A DNA stretch of 64,000 nucleotides from Excoecaria cochinchinensis. Its lineage: Eukaryota > Streptophyta > Magnoliopsida > Malpighiales > Euphorbiaceae. The stretch lies in contig CANTUQ010000101.1 in NCBI GenBank assembly GCA_947683425.1, positions 25,815,001 to 25,879,000 on the forward strand, in the 5' to 3' direction. Below the pieces are notes generated by a model. That model was not told the DNA's origin. It did no database searches and was given only the letters and a program-made list of their open reading frames with translations. Both the position numbers and the translations under genes were made by a program. This document shows positions 57,456 through 64,000 of the stretch, piece by piece. Each line of letters opens with the position of its first letter. Within the stretch, counting starts at the first letter, position 1.

Positions 57456-58730
57456 CTATTCATTGAACATAACATGACGTGAGATGAAGATTTTATTTAT
57501 AAGTAAATCAAAGCAACGATACCCTTTGTGAACTTTGTTATAGCTAAGAAAGATACATTTACAAGACCGAGCAAGCAATTTGTGAGAATTATAAGGTCGA
57601 AGCCATGGAAAACATAAACAACCAAATGGACGAAACATATGATAATCAGGAGGTGAACCAAACAATTTCTCATACGGAGTACAAAAATCAATAGGTGAAA
57701 TAGGCAAACGATTAATAACATATATAGCACATTCAAAAGCATAAGTCTAGAACAAATTGGGCATTTTAACATGATGGAGTAATGAAAGACCTGTTTCAAC
57801 AATATGACGGTGTTTACGTTCTGCACACCCATTTTACTCGAGTGTGTAAGGACAAGACAGACAATGGTTGATTCCATTAGAGTACAAATAGTTTGTAAGA
57901 GCTTGAAATTCACCTCCCCAATTTAATTGAAAGGTTTTAATTGGTCGATTAAAATGTTTCTCAACAAGTGTTTGGAATTTTATAAACACACTTAACACTT
58001 TAGATTTGTACCTTACAAAGAACAGCCATGAGAATTTACTGTAGTGATCATTAAAAAGAACGTAAAAACAAAATTGATCATGTGAAGTAATAGGTGCATG
58101 GCCCCATACATCTGAACATACCAAATCCAATAGACCATTAGCAACAAAATTTGATTTTGGAAAAGGAAGGAGATGTGCCTTGCTAACACAACATGAGTCA
58201 CATAAATTACTCGTTTTATTATTACTGAAGGAAATTTTATTCATGGATAATGTTTTCTTAACGATGGGCAAATTGGCATGTCCTAAACGAGCATGCCACA
58301 AAGGAAGGGAAATATTAAAAGCTTGAACGTGATGAGGTACTAATGATGAAAGAGACATGGTATATAAGCCATCCTTATTCATTCCGCGATATATCTCCTT
58401 CTTTGTCTTCAAATCCTTCAAAACAAAGTGATTAGCAAAAAATTCAACGAAAATAGGATTGGAACGTGTTAGAGATGATACAGACAATAAATTGTTAACT
58501 GTTTTGGGAACATGAAGAATATTACGAAATTGAACCGAAGAATTAGAAAGATCAACTTTTGAATGACCAATATGAGATATAGGAATTTTATTTCCATTAC
58601 TTACTGTAACTTCTTTAGGTTCATCATATTCGAAATGAACTGCGAGATTTTCTAGGTCCGCAATGAGGTGGTGAGTTGCACCAGAATCAACAAGCCAGTC
58701 AGTCGAGCTAGAGTTGGATGTAGCAGCCAT
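57456..58730 (-). pseudogene. PR-INT: Copia protease and integrase, catalytic residue lost
   Basis: The frame 57834-58730 carries the protease site WLVDSGATHHLI, then LWHARLGHAN and CDSCCVSK (zinc part), CSDVWGHAP (first catalytic Asp) and FQLNWGGEFQAL, where the second catalytic Asp (DWGGEF in the family) is Asn. A TAA interrupts just before NGCAERKHRHIVE, which holds the catalytic Glu; the rest continues in 57456-57707 (LFGSPPDYHMFRPFGCLCFP). Not functional. Confidence 0.88.
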
Positions 58731-58789
58731 TTACAGGATGGTTTAAAGGAATTTCTGAAGTTTCAGTTCATTTTTGGCAATGGACATTA

Positions 58790-59620
58790 CTTTGCAATAT
58801 GACCAGCTCCCTTACAATTGTGGCAAGTCAATGAACTGACATCAAGAGGAGCAGCAATAGTGGTATTAGATCGTTTGGAATATTAACCGTGATGGTTGCC
58901 ACAACCACGCCCTCTTCCATGGACATTACCTCTTACAGAATAATTAACATATAGTGTGAATGATAACACGAAGGATTCAAGGGAAAGTTGTCTTTCTTCG
59001 CTTAAAAGTAAACCAGTCAAATTATCAAAGGATACAGACTCCAAGCAAGCCTCAAGAGCACGAACAAATGGACGATAGGCTAGACCAAGTCCATCAAGTA
59101 TTGCTTCTACCAAATCATCTTCAGAAACCGGATGTTGAAGAGTAGTGAGTTGATCACTGATAAGCTTAGCAGACTGCATATAACTTGAGACACTGTCATT
59201 CTCTCATCGTATATTATGTAAACGATGCTTCAAGTCTCTTATTTGAGATCGAGAACCAGTGGAATAGGCTTTGGCGAGCCGGTTCCACACTGCTCTAGAC
59301 GTTTAAGCTCCGACAACTTAAGGTAAAATACCATCAGACAATGATGATATAATCCAGCTAAGGACCTGTTGGTCCCAGGTTTCGTAGGCCAGATTAATAG
59401 TTCCGGAGGGCAACTCCTTGGTAGGGGGAGGTACGGTTGCATCGATATGATGTGCCAACCTATGGCCTTACAAGAGAGGCATCAGCTGCGTTTTCCACAA
59501 CAGGTAATTGGTTCAGGTGAGTTTATGAGAAATTTGATGTGTGATGTGCTGAGCAGAGACCGAATTGAGGGTAGGAGTATTAGTGTTTTCGTTTGCTAGG
59601 TTACTACCATTGGTGGCCAT
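58790..59620 (-). pseudogene. gag: Copia Gag, with stops
   Basis: ATG at 59620-59618 (MATNGSNLANEN...). Stops follow KLT and MPLL (near 59510 and 59470). Then LAYETWDQQVLSWIISSLSD, LISDQLTTLQHPVSEDDLVE and LDGLGLAYRPFVRALEA, typical UBN2/copia Gag text. It ends with a Gly/Arg-rich stretch and a zinc knuckle CHNCKGAGHIAK in which a stop replaces the codon before the last Cys (near 58795). Confidence 0.82.
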
Positions 59621-59691
59621 TTTCCAAAAAAAAATAAGGATGAAAGAGAAAGAAGTTCAAGGTTATTAGACCTCTCATAGCTCTAATACCA

Positions 59692-59862
59692 TAAAGAGTT
59701 TGATCCTCAACTAAGTTTATTAATTGTATTGAAAGAGTATAAATAGAGGATTACAAGATCTATGTTTACAGCAGATCCTATTTTGAATTACAACAAATCT
59801 GAGACTAAATTAAAAAATAATATTTCCCTATTATTTTGCACAACAGACTCATTCCCCTATCA
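59692..59862 (-). repeat. 5' LTR of the decayed copia element
   Basis: 171 bp; TGATAGGGGAATGAG start and TCTTTA end on the minus strand, immediately followed by the PBS. Confidence 0.92.
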
Positions 59863-59867
59863 GCTGC

Positions 59868-60959
59868 AGCTCCATGCAAACCGTGAGCTGTAGCATTGAA
59901 TTTGCACAGTTTTTTTCTTTTTCCGTATCTTTGTTAACATCTTCTTCCTTTCATTTATCCTCTCTCATTCCTTTTTTTTCCTTCATCTTTCTCTCATTCT
60001 TTCTTTCTTTACTTCTTTTCATTCATCTCATTAATTTATATGCAATATAACTCTAATTAAAGGTAATGTTATTATGATTTCGTATTTATTTTTGTTAAAC
60101 AATTTTTTTTTAATCTTACATTCATGTTTATCTTGTAAATAATGATTCATCTGAAAAATTGATTTTTAAAGGATAAATTGTTTGAGTCCAAATTAATGAT
60201 TTTTTTAAGACAAACATCACAATAATATTTAAAAAATGGGTTAAATTATTTATAGAAACATATAATTAAATATGACGCCTTAGCTTATGTAAGGAATATA
60301 GGCATAAAGCGTATTGGCATAGAAATTGCTTTTGGATACAAAAATTATATATATCTATTGTTAAACAATAAGCTATGGAGACTTGAATTATTTTAATAAA
60401 TTTGTTCGCCATAAATATTTTTCAATGTTTATTTTTTTTGTTAAATGCAAGATTTCAATTATAAATAAAAAGAAACCAATAAATGTATTCAACCCTTTGC
60501 CCTTTATAATATTTATTTTATATGTATTCAATTATAAATTAAAAAAAACCAATAAATGGGGTGTTTTTAGTTATAACTACAAATAAACTAGACATGTCAA
60601 ATTTTCATCGAATTCGTGAATTCGACCCATATAATATGTATCTAAATTCAAATTGATCTATCAATAACTTAAATATGATATGATCCGTATGACCCGTAAA
60701 AATTCAAGTCATATTTGAATCAATTAGTGAATCAATCCATCTTAACCCATATGATTTGTTTTACAAATTGGCCCATATAATCTGCGTTTTTATTTTTTTC
60801 CTTTATGTTTTTTCTGGTTCGACGTATCTCTCCTCTAAAAATGTAGTGCACTTCATAGCCACTTTGATTGCTTTCCTATACAAATTGATTATCTCAATCC
60901 AGAATCTATACATATAGGAAATTATAGGTATATACATGGCCAAATTTTTTTCTTGTCCA
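59868..60959. other. AT-rich intergenic DNA
   Basis: TTTCTTTC/CTTCATTC-rich text at 59920-60030, then AT-rich sequence. ORF 60383-60586 is Lys/Phe/Ile-rich with no domain and is not called. Confidence 0.5.
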
Positions 60960-61500
60960 GGTTGAATTTTTCTTGTATTTTAGTCATAATAATCGGACAC
61001 TTGACTATAAAGTCTAAAAAGACGAACTCATCAGAATGCTCATCTTGCAAGTAGTTCGGTACCTCCAGATAGCTCAGTATCCAAATATTAAAAGAGTTTC
61101 CACTATTTATAGATACTTCCAGAGTACTTAGAAGATCCTAACTCCACTATAACGGGACTTATTTGGGATTTACCTTATCTGATCCTACAAATCGAGAATT
61201 AATAAGAATACTACCTGATTTGGAATACTACTTGATCTAGTATACTGCCTGAATAGGGACTTGCATTTCATTTTCAAACTTTGCTACCTAAATACATAAA
61301 TAGGTAAAAATCCAGGTATGATTCTCATTAAAAAATCTCTCTCTCTTAATCCCCCTAAAATATTTTTGTCACTTTTTGACTTGACCGTCGGAGTCTCCCT
61401 TGTCAAAAATCCACATGATTCTTGTGTTTTCAGGTGACTTGCTCCAAATGTCAGCCCAAAAATTTGGACTGTCATCATTTGGTGCGATGAGCATGGACAC
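60960..61500 (+). repeat. Remnant LTR of a Ty3/gypsy (Tat-type) element
   Basis: The phrase TTTTTGACTTGACCGTCGGA followed by GTCTCCCTTGTC (61373-61403) and TTTCAGGTGACTTGC is typical of the U5 region of plant Tat-group LTRs. The leader and gag text follow. The 5' boundary is not clear. Confidence 0.5.
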
Positions 61501-61549
61501 CTGAGAGTTTTCTTTCAACCGTGGATCTCTTCCCCAACTTAAACACTAC

Positions 61550-62038
61550 CCTTGTCCCATCGAAAAACTAGCCTGAACAAATTCTGCCATTACCAATACA
61601 ACAACTCTTTCCCTAAACACAAACCCATACACAAGAAGCCCACAAACCGTTCCTATGCAAGCCATTCCTGGTCTCATCCCTCAAATAGCTTAAGCTCTTT
61701 TAATGGCCCTATCTGCTATGGCCACTCAGGCACCTTCCCCAACCACTACATTTGTTCCTTTGACTTCCACACCTGCTCCTTCACCCCTACCCAGTACACT
61801 ATTCCTAGGAACTAGCATAACCCTAACAGTTAAGCAGTTTGAAAGGCTTTTTGAGGAGCGAATGCAAAAATATCAGAACCTTAACACCCTAGAGTATTAG
61901 AGCAGTTTCAAATCACCCCTATCTAGGAATATTTTGGCTACTCCCTTTCCCAAAATACAGCTACCAAATTTGCCTAAGTACAATGGCAACACAAACCCAC
62001 GAGCTCACCTAAATTAGTTCTATCACACTATCACACCA
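61550..62038 (+). pseudogene. gag: Gypsy Gag N-terminal fragment, cut by CACTA
   Basis: From 61703 one frame gives MALSAMATQAPSPTT, then VKQFERLFEERMQKYQ, a TAG at 61898-61900, and further IQLPNLPKYNGNTNPRAHLN, the start of a retrotransposon Gag core (family: a Pro-x-Tyr/Phe-Asp/Asn-Gly-x-x-Asp/Asn-Pro motif), then another TAG. The sequence stops at the CACTA terminus at 62039. Confidence 0.7.
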
Positions 62039-62043
62039 CACTA

Positions 62044-62415
62044 CAAGAAATCTGAGAAATAGAGACGAAAAATAGAGACGGAATTCCATCTCTAATTGAA
62101 AATAGAGATGGAAATAGAGACGAAAATTTTCCGTCTCTATTTCGTCGGTCTATAAAAATTAGAGACCAAAATATTCCGTCTCTATTTTTAGAGACGGAAG
62201 GGACGTTTCCGTCTCTAAAAATAGAGACAGAATAGTGCTTTCCGTCTCTATTTTTAGAGATGGAAGGAGCGTTTCGGTCTCTAAAAATAGAGACGGAAAG
62301 AACGATTCCGTCTCTAAAAATAGAGACGGAAACTCAATTCTGTCTCTAAAAATAGAGACGGAATAAGTTTTTCCGTCTCTAAATAGAGACGGAAAATGAA
62401 TTCCGTCTCTATTTT
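62044..62415. repeat. Subterminal inverted array of GAGACGGAA/TTCCGTCTC
   Basis: About 22 copies of a 9-10-bp word, alternating in orientation as AATAGAGACGGAA and TTCCGTCTCTATTT, with few substitutions. This is the transposase-binding region of CACTA elements and can fold into many hairpins. Confidence 0.92.
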
Positions 62416-62688
62416 TTTGGAATTTTTTTTAATATATTAAAATAAATAATATTAAATTTAAATATTCCTTAATTTTATATAATGAATTTTTGTCTCTAAT
62501 TTATTGATTTTTTTTATATATTAAAAATAAATAATATTAAATTTAAATTATTCTTAATTTTATATAATGAAAAAAATTAAATAAAAAATAAATAAATATG
62601 AAAATATTGTATTATTTAATGTATTAATATATAAAAAGTGTAGTGAGATTACAAATAAAAAAAAAGATAAAAATTCTAAAAATAATAA
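62416..62688. other. AT-rich spacer in the CACTA element
   Basis: A diverged duplication of AAATAATATTAAATTTAAAT text (62443-62470 and 62527-62555). No coding signal. Confidence 0.5.
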
Positions 62689-62853
62689 CTAAGATGGATG
62701 AGAATGTGGACGACCAGCAAACGGTACTTGTGGGTCAACAGGTAATGTACGGCTAATGAAGTCCTCCAGCATATTGATACGATCCATTAGTGCCGATCGT
62801 ACCGCGTAGCTCAATGACCTCATTAGTACGCCGACCGTCTCCAACTTCTGTCC
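62689..62853 (-). pseudogene. Last exon of a CACTA-encoded protein (probable)
   Basis: 55 codons ending in TAG on the minus strand: RSALMDRINMLEDFISR, then LPVDPQVPFAGRPH before the stop. A short coiled-coil-like segment near a C-terminus is common in CACTA accessory/transposase proteins of the En/Spm Transposase_24 type (family knowledge). It cannot be told by eye whether the gene is intact, since the upstream exons run out of the window. Confidence 0.5.
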
Positions 62854-63397
62854 ATATTACTCATTAATATTAAACTGCTTACAAAAAATCATAAGGTAGA
62901 AGTTAGTATTTAATTTGAACTCAATTCTCTAGCCTACTATTTCGCTTTAATCCCTAATTAGTTTTACATAATGATTCATTTTCCTAAATTAAAACCATAA
63001 ATATTTTGTAAAAAAATGGACAGAGTTTCCCCTATACGGGTCCCTATCCCCCTGTCAAACATTAGCAATTTTAACACTTCGGTAAAATATCAACCAATCG
63101 CAACTTCACAACAAACTCATTGTAATAAAAAATTTATCCATTCACATCAAACATCTAAATTTAACGGATAAAATCACCAACAGTTGTGAATTTATCTCTT
63201 AAAGTGATATTCCGTTAATACATTATCGTTAATAATAGCATAGTCGTTACTATTGAATTACAACATGACTATGCATGACTTACATATTTTTATCTCATTA
63301 AAGCAACATATTTCAAACATATAGATGCAATTAAAAAAATATTAAAAAAAAATTTTGTACTATTGAAAAATAAATTATTAATACATAACACATTTAC
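62854..63397. other. Putative intron of the CACTA gene
   Basis: AT-rich, no ORF; lies between two exon-like segments of the same strand. Confidence 0.4.
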
Positions 63398-63471
63398 CTC
63401 GACGAAAGCGGCTGGAAAGCTGCGATTATTCGGTGCGTCCAACAGTTTAACGCCGATTCGGGTGCGGTTGT
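63398..63471 (-). other. Exon-like segment of the CACTA gene
   Basis: On the minus strand this reads CTYHNRTRIGVKLLDAPNNR and on to FVE, followed by GAG|GTAAAT, a good splice donor. GC content is clearly higher than the surroundings. The upstream acceptor is not obvious. Confidence 0.4.
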
Positions 63472-64000
63472 GGTAGGTACATGCAATGACAAATAAAAAA
63501 TAATTTATATATTTTACCTTATTCTTAAGTACACAATTGAAATATAAAAACTATAACAAAATCAAAATATATCACAACTCAATTACTACCTAATTGTATA
63601 ATTATAGTTTCAATCATCTCAAATCATTATCCATCATAAATTCCAAAATTCGAACATATTAACTCATTTGGACAACAATTGCATTTAATACAACCAAACT
63701 CTTTACATCCAAAATATATATATAGCTTAGCTTTTTTGAACAAACAGATTCAATTTAAGCAACCATTTATCTAATTAATTATTCCAAACCTTTTGCTCAT
63801 CATATACTATTGTTACATTAACTTATAGCTATAATCTATGAGTTTATCTAACTCATTACCATAACAGTTTATCCATTTTCAATAGCTAGTTGTCCATAAT
63901 TTGATAAATTCAATTTATGCAACTAATTACTCCATTAACGTAGCTAAATTTATCATTTAATTGAGTAACCATAACAACACTGCCAAAATTTCAACAAAAA
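63472..64000. other. AT-rich sequence, probably CACTA interior
   Basis: No coding signal recognised up to the window edge. Confidence 0.4.

Larger units (their letters stand above)
55244..59862 (-). mobile_element. Ty1/copia retrotransposon, full length but decayed
   Basis: LTRs 55244-55413 and 59692-59862 (170 and 171 bp), flanked by GCTGC (55239-55243 and 59863-59867). PBS on the minus strand TGGTATTAGAGC (59680-59691) is adjacent to the 5' LTR. PPT CATCTTGTGGGGGAG (minus, 55414-55428). Domains in order on the minus strand: gag, zinc knuckle, protease, integrase, RT, RNase H, each with stops or shifts. Confidence 0.93.
62039..64000 (-). mobile_element. CACTA element, one end, continuing past the window
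   Basis: CACTACAAGAAATCTGAG at 62039 is the terminal inverted repeat. A dense subterminal array follows (next entry). Further in, exon-like segments on the minus strand (62689-62853, 63398-63471) suggest the 3' part of an element-encoded gene. The other end is outside. Confidence 0.82.

Noticed and set aside
60590..60800. Possible hAT terminus TAGACATGTCAAA
   Set aside because: No matching second end or 8-bp duplication could be found.

Overview
This is an AT-rich piece of a plant nuclear genome, almost certainly a eudicot. Evidence: plant lineages of Ty3/gypsy and Ty1/copia retrotransposons, CACTA, Mutator-like and Stowaway-like DNA elements, a TRIM, an intronless plant-type ornithine decarboxylase gene, and a plant-type peroxisomal enoyl-CoA isomerase gene. 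The species cannot be named from sequence alone. Only two intact host genes are convincing: an ornithine-decarboxylase-like gene (15572-16828, minus) and an enoyl-CoA delta-isomerase-like gene ending in the peroxisomal signal SKL (53114-53803, minus). Nearly everything else is transposable-element DNA.

Layout. 1-8479: 3' part of an Athila/Tat-type gypsy element (frameshifted gag-pol, long noncoding tail, 3' LTR), inserted next to an intron/exon border of a MULE transposase fragment (8552-9190). 9366-about 10900: one end of a CACTA element, itself hit by a fold-back MULE-type MITE. 13916-14904: a Pack-MULE carrying two exons and the intron of an IAA-amino-acid-hydrolase-like gene; a second MULE-type MITE lies 41 bp further on. 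15572-17060: the ODC-like gene and its promoter. 18387-42236: a 23.9-kb nest whose outer shell is a copia element on the minus strand (TSD ATATC). Inside it are (i) a complete 12.1-kb gag-only gypsy element with about 3.1-kb LTRs (18456-30555, TSD CGTGG), which carries a higher-order minisatellite, itself hit by a MITE; (ii) a MULE-type MITE (30638-31335); (iii) a solo LTR (34883-40660, TSD GAATT) holding (iv) a second solo LTR (36439-39133, TSD CACAT) related to the LTRs of (i). The host sequence around the copia is tandemly duplicated, and the second copy (43866-44504) is the empty site.

44505-46093: a hAT-like GGGTC-rich element in a TA tract. 46196-48195: 3' part of another copia element with a long open pol frame. 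48430-49063: a complete TRIM. 49068-52372: MITEs and a LINE-type RNase H scrap. 53114-53803: the isomerase gene. 55244-59862: a full-length but decayed copia element (TSD GCTGC). 60960-62038: gypsy LTR/gag remnant cut by a CACTA element that starts at 62039 and runs off the window.

I found no operon-like arrangement, CRISPR, or dedicated new enzymatic system. The most interesting items are the ODC-like protein with an altered substrate-pocket segment, the gag-only retrotransposon with its four-monomer minisatellite and palindromic LTR module, the Pack-MULE capture, and the internal empty-site control that dates the nest. Insertion boundaries marked by TSDs were read directly. Lineage names are inference from motif resemblance.
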